A stretch of 64,000 bases of DNA from Pseudomonas chlororaphis (lineage in GTDB: Bacteria > Pseudomonadota > Gammaproteobacteria > Pseudomonadales > Pseudomonadaceae), in NCBI RefSeq assembly GCF_000783395.1, contig NZ_JSFK01000002.1, positions 248,001-312,000 of the forward strand, read 5' to 3'. Below the pieces are notes generated by a model that ran no database searches, was not told the DNA's origin, and saw only the letters and a list, made by a program, of their open reading frames with translations. Made by a program: the position numbers and the translations under genes. Each line of letters starts with the position of its first letter. Position 1 is the first letter of the stretch. Below, piece by piece: positions 25,951 to 36,247 of this stretch.

Positions 25951-27960
25951 ATGTCCCGACTCAATCCCCGGCAGCAAGAAGCCGTGAACTACGTCGGCGG
26001 CCCTCTATTGGTGCTCGCCGGTGCTGGCTCCGGCAAGACCAGCGTGATCACGCGCAAAATCGCGCACCTGATCCAGAACTGCGGCATCCGCGCCCAGTAC
26101 ATCGTCGCCATGACCTTTACCAACAAGGCCGCGCGCGAGATGAAAGAGCGGGTCGGCACCCTGCTGCGCGCCGGCGAAGGTCGCGGCCTGACCGTCTGCA
26201 CCTTCCACAACCTCGGTCTGAACATCATCCGCAAGGAACACGTGCGGTTGGGCTACAAGCCCGGTTTCTCGATCTTTGACGAGACCGATGTAAAAGCCCT
26301 GATGACCGACATCATGCAGAAGGAATACGCGGGCGACGACGGCGTCGACGAGATCAAGAACATGATCGGCGCCTGGAAAAACGACCTGATCCTGCCGCCT
26401 CAGGCGCTGGAGAACGCGCGCAATCCCAAGGAACAGACCGCCGCCATCGTCTACACCCACTATCAGCGCACGCTGAAAGCGTTCAACGCGGTGGACTTCG
26501 ACGACCTGATCCTGCTGCCGGTAAAACTCTTCGAAGAACACGCCGACATTCTCGAAAAGTGGCAGAACAAGGTGCGCTACCTGCTGGTCGACGAATACCA
26601 GGACACCAACGCCAGCCAGTATTTGCTGGTGAAAATGCTCATCGGCAAGCGCAACCAGTTCACCGTGGTAGGCGACGACGACCAGTCGATCTACGCCTGG
26701 CGCGGCGCGCGGCCGGAAAACCTGATGCTGCTCAAGGACGACTATCCATCGCTGAAAGTGGTGATGCTCGAGCAGAACTACCGCTCGACGAGTCGCATCC
26801 TGCGCTGCGCCAACGTGCTGATCTCGAACAACCCGCACGAATTCGAAAAGCAGCTGTGGAGTGAGATGGGTCACGGCGACGAGATCCGCGTGATTCGCTG
26901 CCGTAACGAGGACGCCGAAGCCGAGCGCGTGGCCATGGAAATCCTCAGCCTGCACTTGCGCACCGACCGTCCGTACAGCGATTTCGCGATTCTTTATCGC
27001 GGTAACTATCAGGCCAAGTTGATCGAGTTGAAGCTGCAGCACCACCAGGTGCCGTACCGTCTGAGCGGCGGCAACAGCTTCTTTGGCCGTCAGGAAGTGA
27101 AAGACCTGATGGCCTACTTCCGCCTGATCGTCAACCCGGACGACGACAACGCCTTCCTGCGGGTGATCAACGTGCCGCGCCGGGAAATCGGCTCGACCAC
27201 CCTGGAAAAACTCGGCAACTACGCCACCGAGCGCAAGATCTCGATGTACGCCGCCACCGACGAAATCGGTCTGGGCGAGCATCTGGACAGCCGCTTCACC
27301 GATCGCCTGTCGCGCTTCAAGCGTTTCATGGACAAGGTGCGCGAGCAGTGTGCCGGCGAAGACCCGATCTCGGCGCTGCGCAGCATGGTCATGGACATCG
27401 ACTACGAGAACTGGCTGCGCACCAACAGCTCCAGCGACAAGGCTGCCGACTACCGGATGAGCAACGTCTGGTTCCTGATCGAGGCGTTGAAAAACACCCT
27501 CGAAAAGGACGAAGAAGGCGAAATGACCGTCGAAGATGCGATCGGCAAACTGGTCCTGCGCGACATGCTCGAGCGTCAGCAGGAAGAAGAGGACGGCGCC
27601 GAAGGCGTGCAGATGATGACCCTGCATGCGTCCAAGGGTCTGGAGTTCCCTTACGTGTTCATCATGGGCATGGAAGAGGAAATCCTCCCGCACCGCTCCA
27701 GCATCGAAGCCGACACCATCGAAGAAGAACGCCGCTTGGCCTACGTGGGCATCACCCGCGCGCGCCAGACCCTGGCCTTCACCTTTGCCGCCAAGCGCAA
27801 GCAGTACGGCGAGATCATCGACTGCGCGCCCAGCCGCTTCCTCGATGAGCTGCCACCGGACGATCTGGCCTGGGAAGGCAACGACGACACACCGACCGAA
27901 GTCAAAGCCGTGCGCGGCAACAACGCATTGGCCGATATACGCGCGATGTTAAAGCGCTAG
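25951..27960 (+). CDS. rep: ATP-dependent DNA helicase Rep
   Basis: This 669-residue superfamily 1A helicase has motif I AGAGSGKTSVITRKIAHL, motif Ia MTFTNKAAREMKERV, motif II DEYQDTN, motif III GDDDQSIYAWRGA, motif IV EQNYRSTSRIL and motif VI VGITRARQTL. Rep is a 3'-5' helicase that moves with the replisome and clears proteins from DNA. Length matches Rep rather than UvrD (about 720) or PcrA. The long frame on the opposite strand (26005-27693) is a shadow. xpt follows after 57 bases. Confidence 0.94.
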   Translation: MSRLNPRQQEAVNYVGGPLLVLAGAGSGKTSVITRKIAHLIQNCGIRAQYIVAMTFTNKAAREMKERVGTLLRAGEGRGLTVCTFHNLGLNIIRKEHVRLGYKPGFSIFDETDVKALMTDIMQKEYAGDDGVDEIKNMIGAWKNDLILPPQALENARNPKEQTAAIVYTHYQRTLKAFNAVDFDDLILLPVKLFEEHADILEKWQNKVRYLLVDEYQDTNASQYLLVKMLIGKRNQFTVVGDDDQSIYAWRGARPENLMLLKDDYPSLKVVMLEQNYRSTSRILRCANVLISNNPHEFEKQLWSEMGHGDEIRVIRCRNEDAEAERVAMEILSLHLRTDRPYSDFAILYRGNYQAKLIELKLQHHQVPYRLSGGNSFFGRQEVKDLMAYFRLIVNPDDDNAFLRVINVPRREIGSTTLEKLGNYATERKISMYAATDEIGLGEHLDSRFTDRLSRFKRFMDKVREQCAGEDPISALRSMVMDIDYENWLRTNSSSDKAADYRMSNVWFLIEALKNTLEKDEEGEMTVEDAIGKLVLRDMLERQQEEEDGAEGVQMMTLHASKGLEFPYVFIMGMEEEILPHRSSIEADTIEEERRLAYVGITRARQTLAFTFAAKRKQYGEIIDCAPSRFLDELPPDDLAWEGNDDTPTEVKAVRGNNALADIRAMLKR

Positions 27961-28590
<630 letters not shown>

Positions 28591-28608
28591 AGCCACACCG
28601 CAATACCC

Positions 28609-28700
28609 CTGTGGGAGCGAGCCTGCTCGCGAATGCTTTGCGTCAGTCGACATCTTGGTTGACTGATACACCGCTTTCGCGAGCAGGCTCGCTCCCACAG
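28609..28700. repeat. REPIN, family A
   Basis: Inverted pair with arms CTGTGGGAGCGAGCCTGCTCGCGAA and complement; lies between convergent xpt and the CoA-transferase-family gene. Confidence 0.85.
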
Positions 28701-28719
28701 TGGGTTTTGCGGTGCGTGG

Positions 28720-30642
28720 TTATTGCGCGGTGGCTTTCAGGCCGGTGAGGAGCAGGCGTTGGAAGAGGTCTTCTTTCAAGCCTTCCGGGTTTGTGAGTTG
28801 CATGCGTTCGAGGTGTTCGGGGTAGAGCGATGCCTCGGGGGCGTCGAGGGCGGCTTTGCCGAGTTCGAGGATTTCGGTGAGTTTGAATTTGCTCTTCAGC
28901 CAGTTCAGCGCGCGCAGCAGATCCCGCTCGATCGCGGTGAAATCACAGCCCAGCGGATACTCTGGAAAAAGGTTCGGATGCCGTGCGGCGATCGCCTGCA
29001 AACGCTGCGGTGTGTTATCGGCAAAGCGTGGGTCGAGGCGGAAATCCTTTGGCAGCTTGCCGACTTTTTGCGCTTGCTCGATCAAACCCTGCTGGAAGCG
29101 AGAGTCACTGATATTCAGCAATGACTCGATCACCACTGCGTCGGATTTACCGCGCAGATCGGCAATGCCGTACTCGGTCACAACGATGTCGCGCAAGTGC
29201 CGTGGGATCGTGCAGTGGCCGTACTCCCAGACGATGTTGGAACTGACGTCACCACCGGACTCACGCCAACTGCGCAGAATCAGAATCGAACGGGCATCGT
29301 GCAACGCATGCCCCTGGGCAACAAAGTTGTACTGCCCGCCGACACCGCTGAGCACCCGACCGTCCTCCAACTGATCCGCCACGCCGGCACCCAGCAACGT
29401 CATGGTGAACACGGTGTTGATGAATCGCGCATCCAGGCGCTGCAAGCGCTTGAGTTCTTCCTGTCCGTACAGCTCGTTGATGTAGCTGATGCGGGTCATG
29501 TTGAATTCGAGGCGTTTGCTCTGCGGTAACTCACGCAGGCGCTCGTAGAAACTGCGCGGGCCGAGGAAGAAGCCGCCGTGCACCGAGATGCCGTCAGTCT
29601 GCGCGGCCTCGTCGAGGGTGCCGGCGTTGGCCTGTTCTTGGGTCGGTACATCGGGATAAACCTTGCGCCGGATGATCCCGGCATCCGCCAGCACCAGCAG
29701 GCCGTTGACGAACATTTCGCTGCAACCGTAGAGGCCTTTGGCGAATGGGCCGGTGCCGCCCTCGCGGTTGATCAATTGCGCCCACTGGCTGAGGTTGATG
29801 TCGTCGAGCAAGGCCTTATAACCGGCGTTATCCGCCTGACGCGCCAGCAATGCGGCGGTCAGCGCATCGCCCATCGAGCCGATGCCGATCTGCAAGGTAC
29901 CGCCGTCGCGCACCAGCGTACTCGCGTGCAAGCCAATGAAATGGTCCTGAAACCCCACCGGCATGTTCGGCGTGGAAAACAGCGTGCTGCTGTCCTTTTC
30001 GTCGATCAGCAGGTCGAAGGTGTCGATATCGACTTCGGCGTCGCCGGGCATGTACGGCAGATCGGTGTGCACCTGGCCGACCAGCAAAATGGTCTCTCCG
30101 GCTTCGCGGCGCTTGGCGATCATCGGCAACAGGTCGAGGGTGATGTCCGGGTTGCAGCTCAGACTCAGACGATCCGGGTGTTCGCTGCTGCTGGCGAGCA
30201 ATTGCGCCACCAGATTCAGGCCTGCAGCGTTGATGTCGCGAGCGGCATGGCTGTAGTTGCTGCTGACGTAATCCTGCTGGGCCGGCGCGCTGTTGAGCAG
30301 GCTGCCGGGCTGCATGAAGAACTGTTCGATGCGGATGTTGGCGGGCAGGCTGTCGCGGTGCAGGTCGCCAAGGAAATCGAACTCCGGGTAGTCACCGAAG
30401 ACGCGCTCGACGAAGGGTTCGATAAAGCGCTTCTGCAAACCATCGCCCAGGTTCGGCCGGCCGAGGCACAGCGCGGTGTAGATCGTCAGTTGCCGTTCGG
30501 GCAGGCCTTTGATCCGCCGGTACAGCGCGTTGACGAAGTGATTGGGTTTGCCCAGGCCCAGCGGCATGCCCATGTGGATATGCGCTGGCAAGCGTGCCAG
30601 CACGTCGTCCACTGCCTGTTCGATCGAACACAACTGCACCAT
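28720..30642 (-). CDS. Acetyl-CoA hydrolase/CoA-transferase family protein, long form
   Basis: This 640-residue protein belongs to the acetyl-CoA hydrolase/transferase family. The N-terminal half has the family IHMGMPLGLGKPNHFV and the FFMQPGSLLNSAPAQQDYVSSNYSH segment; the C-terminal half has LSGVGGQYNFVAQG, which is the conserved SGVGGQ.DF-type motif, and VTEYGIADLRGKS. Most members are near 500 residues, so this is the longer subgroup common in Pseudomonas. The acyl substrate and whether it hydrolyses or transfers CoA are not evident. It stands alone. Confidence 0.8.
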   Translation of the reverse strand: MVQLCSIEQAVDDVLARLPAHIHMGMPLGLGKPNHFVNALYRRIKGLPERQLTIYTALCLGRPNLGDGLQKRFIEPFVERVFGDYPEFDFLGDLHRDSLPANIRIEQFFMQPGSLLNSAPAQQDYVSSNYSHAARDINAAGLNLVAQLLASSSEHPDRLSLSCNPDITLDLLPMIAKRREAGETILLVGQVHTDLPYMPGDAEVDIDTFDLLIDEKDSSTLFSTPNMPVGFQDHFIGLHASTLVRDGGTLQIGIGSMGDALTAALLARQADNAGYKALLDDINLSQWAQLINREGGTGPFAKGLYGCSEMFVNGLLVLADAGIIRRKVYPDVPTQEQANAGTLDEAAQTDGISVHGGFFLGPRSFYERLRELPQSKRLEFNMTRISYINELYGQEELKRLQRLDARFINTVFTMTLLGAGVADQLEDGRVLSGVGGQYNFVAQGHALHDARSILILRSWRESGGDVSSNIVWEYGHCTIPRHLRDIVVTEYGIADLRGKSDAVVIESLLNISDSRFQQGLIEQAQKVGKLPKDFRLDPRFADNTPQRLQAIAARHPNLFPEYPLGCDFTAIERDLLRALNWLKSKFKLTEILELGKAALDAPEASLYPEHLERMQLTNPEGLKEDLFQRLLLTGLKATAQ

Positions 30643-30768
30643 CTGAAGCCTCCTGCCCGTTCCGTGAATAGGGGTAGACCGAGCTTGCCTTGAGTTTGCT
30701 GCAAAGAACAGCCCAAAGTCCTGGACGATTGTCGGCCACAGGAGGTGTTTATGGCTGGAGCTTGCTTG

Positions 30769-30951
30769 CCCTCACCCTAGCCCTCTCCCGGAGGGAGAGG
30801 GGACTGAATGGGGGATATTTGGGAGGTACGCCGACGTGAACCTGCTTTGCCGAATCCATAATCGATATGGTCTTTCAGGTCGATGTCGATCGCCAGAAAC
30901 CTCGGTCGGCCCCCTCTCCCTCTGGGAGAGGGCTGGGGTGAGGGTGAGGGG
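30769..30951. repeat. MITE-like element with long GC-rich inverted ends
   Basis: CCCTCACCCT-AGCCCTCTCCCGGAGGGAGAGGG at the left is matched by the inverted CCCTCTCCCTCTGGGAGAGGGCTGGGGTGAGGGTGAGGG at the right, about 110 bases apart. Each arm is itself a hairpin. No coding frame of note lies inside. Confidence 0.65.
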
Positions 30952-30968
30952 CTCTTGAATCGCAGGCA

Positions 30969-30998
30969 CAAAAAAACCGTCCGAAGACGGTTTTTTTT
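30969..30998 (-). terminator. Terminator of the cytochrome c5 gene
   Basis: AAAAAACCGTC-CGAA-GACGGTTTTTT symmetric hairpin, 16 bases after the cytochrome stop codon. Confidence 0.85.
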
Positions 30999-31013
30999 CG
31001 TCAGAGACGCGGC

Positions 31014-31442
31014 TTATTTCAGGCCGGACATCTTCTGGATCGCACCCTTCAACTCATCATCCGAGCAATCGGCACAGGTGCCTTTAGGCGGCATGGCGTT
31101 GATGCCGGTGATGGCCTTGGCGAGGATGCCGTCCAGACCGCCCTGGTGATCGGCGCGCTCCTTCCAGGCTGCCGCGTCACCAATTTTCGGCGCACCTAAC
31201 AGGCCAGTACCGTGGCAAGCGTTGCAATGTTTGGCAATCACTTCGTCCGGAGTCTTCGCGCCGCCACCGCCGCCGGCAGTTGCCGCCACTTCCATCCCCT
31301 TGCATTCCTGCCCTTGAACACACACCTGGCCGACGGGCTCAAGGCGTTTGGCAATGTCGTCATTCGTCGCAGCTTGAGCGCTGACAGCCCAGAGGGCCAG
31401 TACGGTTGCTGGTGCAGCCAGCATTTTCATAATTAGGTTCAC
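31014..31442 (-). CDS. cycB: Cytochrome c5 (CycB)
   Basis: This protein of 142 residues from the GTG at 31442 (138 from ATG 31430) has a Sec signal peptide ending SAQAAT, a short glycine-rich stretch (GGGGGA), the haem-binding CNACH with the axial Met in GINAMPPKG, and the CADCSDDEL segment of the c5 family, so it is a periplasmic monohaem cytochrome. The GTG has a GAGGG site upstream, the ATG has none, so I list the longer form. Gene order cycB-pauR-dadX agrees with P. aeruginosa PA5300-PA5302. Electron-transfer partner is unknown. Confidence 0.88.
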   Translation of the reverse strand: MNLIMKMLAAPATVLALWAVSAQAATNDDIAKRLEPVGQVCVQGQECKGMEVAATAGGGGGAKTPDEVIAKHCNACHGTGLLGAPKIGDAAAWKERADHQGGLDGILAKAITGINAMPPKGTCADCSDDELKGAIQKMSGLK

Positions 31443-31611
31443 GCGTTCACCCTCAATGGTGGCTATTCACGCCTGCGGCCACGGTTCGCAGGCGGGCGGA
31501 AGTATAGCGGGTAGCCCGTCACACTGAAACAACCCCATAGTCGAAGGGGTTATACCGCACGGTAGAAAAACTCTCCGGATGCCTTTGCCATCATGGCTTG
31601 GCACCTCTTTG

Positions 31612-32160
31612 TTAAAAATTCGCCGGCGTGGCTGCGCTGATTAGTCGCGCAGGCGCGTCGAACGGATTACGGAAACGATGCGGCTTGGTACTTTCAAAGT
31701 AGTAGCTGTCGCCGGCTTCGAGAATAAAAGTTTCCAGACCCACCACCAGTTCCAGTCGACCTTCCACCAGAATCCCGGTTTCCTCGCCTTCATGGGTGAG
31801 CATTTCTTCGCCGGTATCGGCGCCCGGCGGGTAGATTTCATTGAGGAACGCGATGGCACGGCTGGGGTGCGCGCGGCCGACCAGTTTCATGGTCACGGCG
31901 CCGTCGGAAATGTCGATCAGCTCGTTGGCCTTGTAGACGATCTGGGTCGGGACTTCCTGCAGGATTTCTTCGGAAAAGAACTCGACCATAGACATGGGGA
32001 TGCCGCCCAGCACCTTCCTCAGCGAACTGATCGAAGGGCTGACGCTGTTCTTTTCGATCATCGAAATGGTGCTGTTGGTGACGCCCGCGCGTTTGGCGAG
32101 TTCACGCTGGGAAAGCCCTTTGAGCTTGCGGATCGATTGCAGTCGTTCACCGACGTCCAA
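31612..32160 (-). CDS. pauR: XRE-cupin regulator, PauR/PuuR-like
   Basis: This 182-residue repressor has an XRE-type HTH (residues 5-60, LSQRELAKRAGVTNSTISMIE) and a cupin sensor domain (about 105-180, with EEMLTHEGEETGILVEGRLEL and GDSYYFESTKPHRFRN). It matches PauR of P. aeruginosa (PA5301) and PuuR of E. coli, which repress polyamine catabolism genes and are relieved by putrescine or cadaverine derivatives. The gene lies beside dadX, with a PauB-like oxidase and a PauC-like aldehyde dehydrogenase 4-12 kb away. Confidence 0.88.
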   Translation of the reverse strand: MDVGERLQSIRKLKGLSQRELAKRAGVTNSTISMIEKNSVSPSISSLRKVLGGIPMSMVEFFSEEILQEVPTQIVYKANELIDISDGAVTMKLVGRAHPSRAIAFLNEIYPPGADTGEEMLTHEGEETGILVEGRLELVVGLETFILEAGDSYYFESTKPHRFRNPFDAPARLISAATPANF

Positions 32161-32248
32161 GGCGGGAGCCTCCTGATGTTGTAAGAATATTGAGCGTTAT
32201 CATGGCGACAGCGTTCAGTATTTACAACACTTGGCCCCCGCAGCGGCG

Positions 32249-33322
32249 TCAACCCTCGGAATAGAGCCTTGGCACTCGACGCAGGTTGCAGAAGATCTGG
32301 TACGGAATGGTGTCCGCCCACTGCGCCACTTCGCTGGCGAGGATGTTTTTGCCCCACAGTTCGACGCTCGAACCGAGGCCTGCTTCCGGCACATCGGTGA
32401 GATCGATGCAGAGCATGTCCATCGACACGCGACCGAGAATGCGACTGCGTTTACCCGCCACCAAAACCGGCGTACCGGTCGGCGCCTGACGCGGATAGCC
32501 GTCGGCGTAACCCATGGCGACCACGCCGATGCGCATCGGTTTGTCGGTGATGAATTTGGCGCCGTAGCCGATCGGCTCGCCAGCCGGCAGTTCGCGTACG
32601 CAGATGACTTTCGATTCGAGGGTCATCACCGGTTGCAGGCGATCAGCCACGGCGTTGGCTTCTTCGAACGGAGTCGCGCCGTAAAGCATGATGCCCGGAC
32701 GCACCCAGTCACTGTGGATCTTGGGCCATCCGAGCACGGCCGGCGAGTTGCGCAAGCTGACTTCCGCCGCCAGGCCCTGACGCGCCGCTTCAAACACCGC
32801 GACCTGCTCGGTGCTGCTCTGCGCGTGCAGTTCATCGGCGCGGGCAAAGTGGCTCATCAACACAATCTTTGCCACTTTGCCGCTGGCCAACAGACGCTGG
32901 TAAGCCGCCGGATAATCCTTTGGATGTAGACCGACGCGGTGCATGCCCGAATCGAGCTTCAGCCACACGGTAATCGGTTTGCTCAGTGCCGCCTGCTCGA
33001 TCGCTTCGAGCTGCCACAGCGAATGCACCACCGTCCAGAAATCATGCTCGACGATCAACGCTAGCTCATCGGCTTCGAAGATGCCTTCGAGCAACAACAC
33101 CGGGGCCTTGATGCCGGCCGCGCGCAGTTCCAGCGCTTCCTCGATACAGGCCACGGCGAAACCATCGGCCTCGGCTTCCAGCGCCTGGGCGCAACGCACC
33201 GCGCCATGGCCATAGGCATCGGCCTTGATCACCGCAAGCGCCTTGGCGCCGGTGACTTCGCGGGCAATTCGGTAGTTGTGGCGCAGGGCTTGAAGGTCGA
33301 TCAGGGCACGGGCAGGACGCAT
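32249..33322 (-). CDS. dadX: Catabolic alanine racemase
   Basis: This 357-residue fold-type III PLP enzyme has the PLP lysine in [13 protein letters not shown] (near residue 33), the partner tyrosine segment [14 protein letters not shown], and [15 protein letters not shown]. It interconverts L- and D-alanine. The order dadA-ridA-dadX, all on the minus strand beside a divergent Lrp-type regulator, marks it as the catabolic DadX rather than the biosynthetic Alr. It lies 94 bases after ridA. Confidence 0.95.
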   Translation of the reverse strand: MRPARALIDLQALRHNYRIAREVTGAKALAVIKADAYGHGAVRCAQALEAEADGFAVACIEEALELRAAGIKAPVLLLEGIFEADELALIVEHDFWTVVHSLWQLEAIEQAALSKPITVWLKLDSGMHRVGLHPKDYPAAYQRLLASGKVAKIVLMSHFARADELHAQSSTEQVAVFEAARQGLAAEVSLRNSPAVLGWPKIHSDWVRPGIMLYGATPFEEANAVADRLQPVMTLESKVICVRELPAGEPIGYGAKFITDKPMRIGVVAMGYADGYPRQAPTGTPVLVAGKRSRILGRVSMDMLCIDLTDVPEAGLGSSVELWGKNILASEVAQWADTIPYQIFCNLRRVPRLYSEG

Positions 33323-33416
33323 GGCGGCAGACTTCTAGGCGGTCATGGGAAGAAAAACCGGCGCCGACTGACGACGTGAACCGCCAACAGCGCCGGGAGA
33401 GGGATCTTTACAACGG

Positions 33417-33770
33417 TTACGGCAGCGCGGCGACGATAGAGATTTCTACCAGAATGCTCGGCTTGGCCATTTTCGCTTCGACGGTGGCACGGGCCGGGGC
33501 AGCACCTTTTGGCAGCCACTGGTCCCACACCGAGTTCATCCCGGCGAAGTGCGCTTCGATGTCGTTCAGATAGATCGTCGCCGACAACAGGTGCTGTTTG
33601 TCAGTGCCGGCCAGATCAAGCAAACGCTCGATATTGGCGAGGACGTCGCGGGTCTGCTGTTCAATCCCGGCGTCGAAGTCGTCGCCGACCTGCCCCGCCA
33701 GATACACGGTGCCGTTGTGGCTGACGATCTGACTCATGCGCTCATTGGTGAGCTGGCGCTGGATTGCCAT
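33417..33770 (-). CDS. ridA: RidA family enamine/imine deaminase
   Basis: This 117-residue RidA/YjgF/UK114 protein has the conserved [28 protein letters not shown] and the substrate-binding arginine in [11 protein letters not shown] near the end. RidA hydrolyses reactive 2-aminoacrylate and other imines. Its start at 33770 lies inside the end of dadA (29-base overlap), with AGGAG upstream. A link to DadA makes sense because D-amino acid dehydrogenation produces imino acids. Confidence 0.9.
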   Translation of the reverse strand: MAIQRQLTNERMSQIVSHNGTVYLAGQVGDDFDAGIEQQTRDVLANIERLLDLAGTDKQHLLSATIYLNDIEAHFAGMNSVWDQWLPKGAAPARATVEAKMAKPSILVEISIVAALP

Positions 33771-35046
33771 GTTTTGCGGACTCCTGAGTTTTGTTGCCGT
33801 AACGGGAAATATCGAGGCCTTCGGCGCTGATCTGTGGCTTTTTCTTCGCCATCAGGTCGGCCAACAAACGACCGGAACCGCACGCCATGGTCCAACCGAG
33901 CGTGCCGTGACCGGTATTGAGGAACAGGTTCTTGAACGGCGTAGCACCGACGATCGGCGTGCCGTCCGGGGTGGTCGGACGCAGACCGGTCCAGAAACTC
34001 GCCTCGGCCAGATTACCGCCCTGAGGATAAAGGTCGTTGACGATCATCTCCAGAGTTTCGCGGCGACGCGGGTTCAGCGACAGATCAAAACCGGCGATCT
34101 CGGCCATGCCGCCGACGCGGATACGGTTGTCGAAACGGGTGATCGCGACCTTGTAGGTCTCGTCGAGAATAGTCGAAGTCGGGGCCATCGCCGGGTTGGT
34201 GATCGGCACGGTCAGCGAGTAACCCTTGAGCGGATACACCGGGGCTTTGATGCCCAGTGGCTTGAGCAGTTGCGGCGAGTAGCTGCCGAGCGCCAGTACG
34301 TAGCGGTCAGCGGTTTCCAGCTTGCCGTCGATCCACACACCGTTGATGCGATCACCGGCGTAGTCGAGTTTCTGAATGTCCTGGCCGAAGCGGAACTCAA
34401 CACCCAATTTCACGGCCATTTCGGCGAGACGGGTGGTGAAGATCTGGCAGTCGCCGGTCTGGTCATTTGGCAGGCGCAGGGCACCGGCGAGGATGTCAGT
34501 GACACCTGCCAGCGCTGGCTCAACGCGGGCAATGCCGGCGCGGTCGAGGACTTCAAACGGTACGCCGGACTCTTTCAGCACGGCGATGTCTTTGGCGGCG
34601 TTATCCAGCTGCGCTTGAGTGCGGAACAATTGAGTGGTGCCGAGGCTGCGGCCCTCGTAGGCGATACCGGTTTCGGTGCGCAGTTCGTCGAGGCAGTCGC
34701 GGCTGTACTCGGACAGGCGGACCATGCGCTCCTTGTTCACCGCGTAACGGCTGGCGGTGCAGTTGCGCAGCATCTGCGCCATCCACAGGTACTGATCGAT
34801 GTCGGCGGTGGCCTTGATCGCGAGAGGGGCGTGGCGTTGCAGCAGCCACTTGATCGCTTTGAGCGGCACGCCCGGCGCAGCCCACGGCGAGGCGTAGCCC
34901 GGCGAGACTTGGCCGGCGTTGGCGAAACTGGTCTCCATGGCCGCAGCGGGCTGCCGGTCGACCACCACCACTTCAAACCCGGCACGGGCCAGATAGTAAG
35001 CACTGGCGGTACCGATGACGCCGCTACCCAAGACCATTACGCGCAT
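33742..35046 (-). CDS. dadA: D-amino acid dehydrogenase small subunit
   Basis: This 434-residue FAD enzyme begins with the dinucleotide-binding motif [28 protein letters not shown] and has the DAO-fold C-terminus ([16 protein letters not shown]). It oxidises D-alanine and other D-amino acids at the inner membrane and feeds electrons to the respiratory chain. ATG 35046 is preceded by GAGG. With ridA and dadX it forms an L-alanine catabolic operon. The Lrp-type gene is divergent, 156 bases away, and probably activates it. Confidence 0.95.
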   Translation of the reverse strand: MRVMVLGSGVIGTASAYYLARAGFEVVVVDRQPAAAMETSFANAGQVSPGYASPWAAPGVPLKAIKWLLQRHAPLAIKATADIDQYLWMAQMLRNCTASRYAVNKERMVRLSEYSRDCLDELRTETGIAYEGRSLGTTQLFRTQAQLDNAAKDIAVLKESGVPFEVLDRAGIARVEPALAGVTDILAGALRLPNDQTGDCQIFTTRLAEMAVKLGVEFRFGQDIQKLDYAGDRINGVWIDGKLETADRYVLALGSYSPQLLKPLGIKAPVYPLKGYSLTVPITNPAMAPTSTILDETYKVAITRFDNRIRVGGMAEIAGFDLSLNPRRRETLEMIVNDLYPQGGNLAEASFWTGLRPTTPDGTPIVGATPFKNLFLNTGHGTLGWTMACGSGRLLADLMAKKKPQISAEGLDISRYGNKTQESAKHGNPAPAHQ

Positions 35047-35202
35047 TTTTGTATCCCTCATCGCGGCAGGGCCGCGTACGTCTGTTGTTAGAGCAATGAT
35101 GCGCGCAGTGTAAAAAAGAAATGCCAGTGCTTTTCACTATATAAGCGCCTATATTTGGCGACAATTCTCGGCAAAAACCCTTTTCACGGAGGCGCATCCC
35201 CT

Positions 35203-35691
35203 ATGCGTACCAACACTCAGACCAAACGTGAGCTGGACAAGATCGACCGCAACATCTTGCGGATCCTGCAGGCGGACGGGCGGATTTCCTTTACCGAACT
35301 CGGGGAAAAAGTCGGCCTCTCCACCACGCCATGCACCGAGCGGGTGCGGCGTCTGGAACGCGAAGGGATCATCATGGGCTACAACGCCCGGCTGAATCCG
35401 CAGCACTTGAAGGGTAGCTTGCTGGTGTTTGTCGAGATCAGCCTCGACTACAAATCCGGCGACACGTTCGAGGAGTTCCGCCGCGCGGTGCTGAAATTGC
35501 CGCACGTGCTGGAATGTCATTTGGTGTCAGGGGATTTCGACTATCTGGTGAAGGCGCGGATTTCCGAGATGGCCTCGTACCGCAAGTTGCTGGGCGACAT
35601 TCTGCTTAAGCTGCCGCATGTGCGTGAGTCGAAGAGTTATATCGTGATGGAAGAGGTGAAGGAGAGCTTGAGCCTGCCGATTCCAGACTGA
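35203..35691 (+). CDS. dadR: Lrp/AsnC family regulator of the dad operon
   Basis: This 162-residue regulator has an N-terminal HTH (residues about 15-65, LDKIDRNILRILQADGRISFTELGEKVGLSTTPCTERVRRLE) and the C-terminal RAM ligand domain (VSGDFDYLVKARISEM). Position divergent from dadA matches the P. aeruginosa Lrp protein (PA5308), an alanine-responsive activator of dadAX. The ATG at 35203 has CGGAGG upstream; the frame opens farther back at 35155 without a ribosome site. Some annotations simply call it lrp. Confidence 0.9.
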   Translation: MRTNTQTKRELDKIDRNILRILQADGRISFTELGEKVGLSTTPCTERVRRLEREGIIMGYNARLNPQHLKGSLLVFVEISLDYKSGDTFEEFRRAVLKLPHVLECHLVSGDFDYLVKARISEMASYRKLLGDILLKLPHVRESKSYIVMEEVKESLSLPIPD

Positions 35692-35700
35692 GCACCGCGA

Positions 35701-35735
35701 CGATCATTCCCACGCTCTGCGTGGGAACGATCATG
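35701..35735. repeat. Short palindrome CGATC-TTCCCACGC-TCT-GCGTGGGAA-CGATC
   Basis: A hairpin with a nine-base perfect core stem and a TCT loop between the convergent dadR and ykgJ-like genes. It may terminate transcription or be a REP-like element of another family. Confidence 0.5.
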
Positions 35736-35746
35736 AAACGCTACGA

Positions 35747-36100
35747 CTAAACCAGCACCTGCCGATTCGCCGCCATGTACTCGAATATCTGCTTCTCCAC
35801 CCGCGGATGGATCAGCTCCACCGGCCGCCGCTCATTCGGGCATGGCAAGGTTTTGGTCGTACCGAACAACCGGCAAATCAGCGGTCGCTCTTCATACACC
35901 GTGCAGCCATTCGGCCCCAGATGCACACAGTTCAGCTCCTCCATCGCCGCATCCTGCTCGGCGCGGGTCTTGCGCGGCAGGCGGGCCATTTCTTCGGGCG
36001 AAGTGGTTACTGGACCGCAGCAATCGTGGCAGCCGGGCACGCACTCGAACGAGGGGATCTGCTGACGCAAGGTGCGGACTGTCTGGCTGTTGCAGCTCAT
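35747..36100 (-). CDS. YkgJ-family cysteine cluster protein
   Basis: This 117-residue protein has the cysteine pattern of the YkgJ/CxxCxxCC family: FECVPGCHDCCGPV near the N-terminus, then CVHLGPNGCTVYEERPLICRLFG. Eight or so cysteines suggest a zinc or Fe-S site. Function of the family is not established. I chose the ATG at 36100; the TTG at 36115 is also possible. It is convergent with dadR and divergent from the PauB-like oxidase. Confidence 0.8.
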   Translation of the reverse strand: MSCNSQTVRTLRQQIPSFECVPGCHDCCGPVTTSPEEMARLPRKTRAEQDAAMEELNCVHLGPNGCTVYEERPLICRLFGTTKTLPCPNERRPVELIHPRVEKQIFEYMAANRQVLV

Positions 36101-36247
36101 CGAAACGGTAACCAAGGTGGAATAGACGGCAATTGTGCCGCAAAAGCCGTGATCCAGACACCGCAGGCCGACCAGTGTTGCCCACGTTCAGGCGTGCGGC
36201 TTATGCTCCGTCAAATTTTCTCGACACTTAGCCGTTGGATGACGCCC

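Noticed and set aside
26005..27693. 562-codon minus-strand open frame
   Set aside because: It lies fully opposite rep, whose motifs are intact; composition is shadow-like (many His, Gln and Val).
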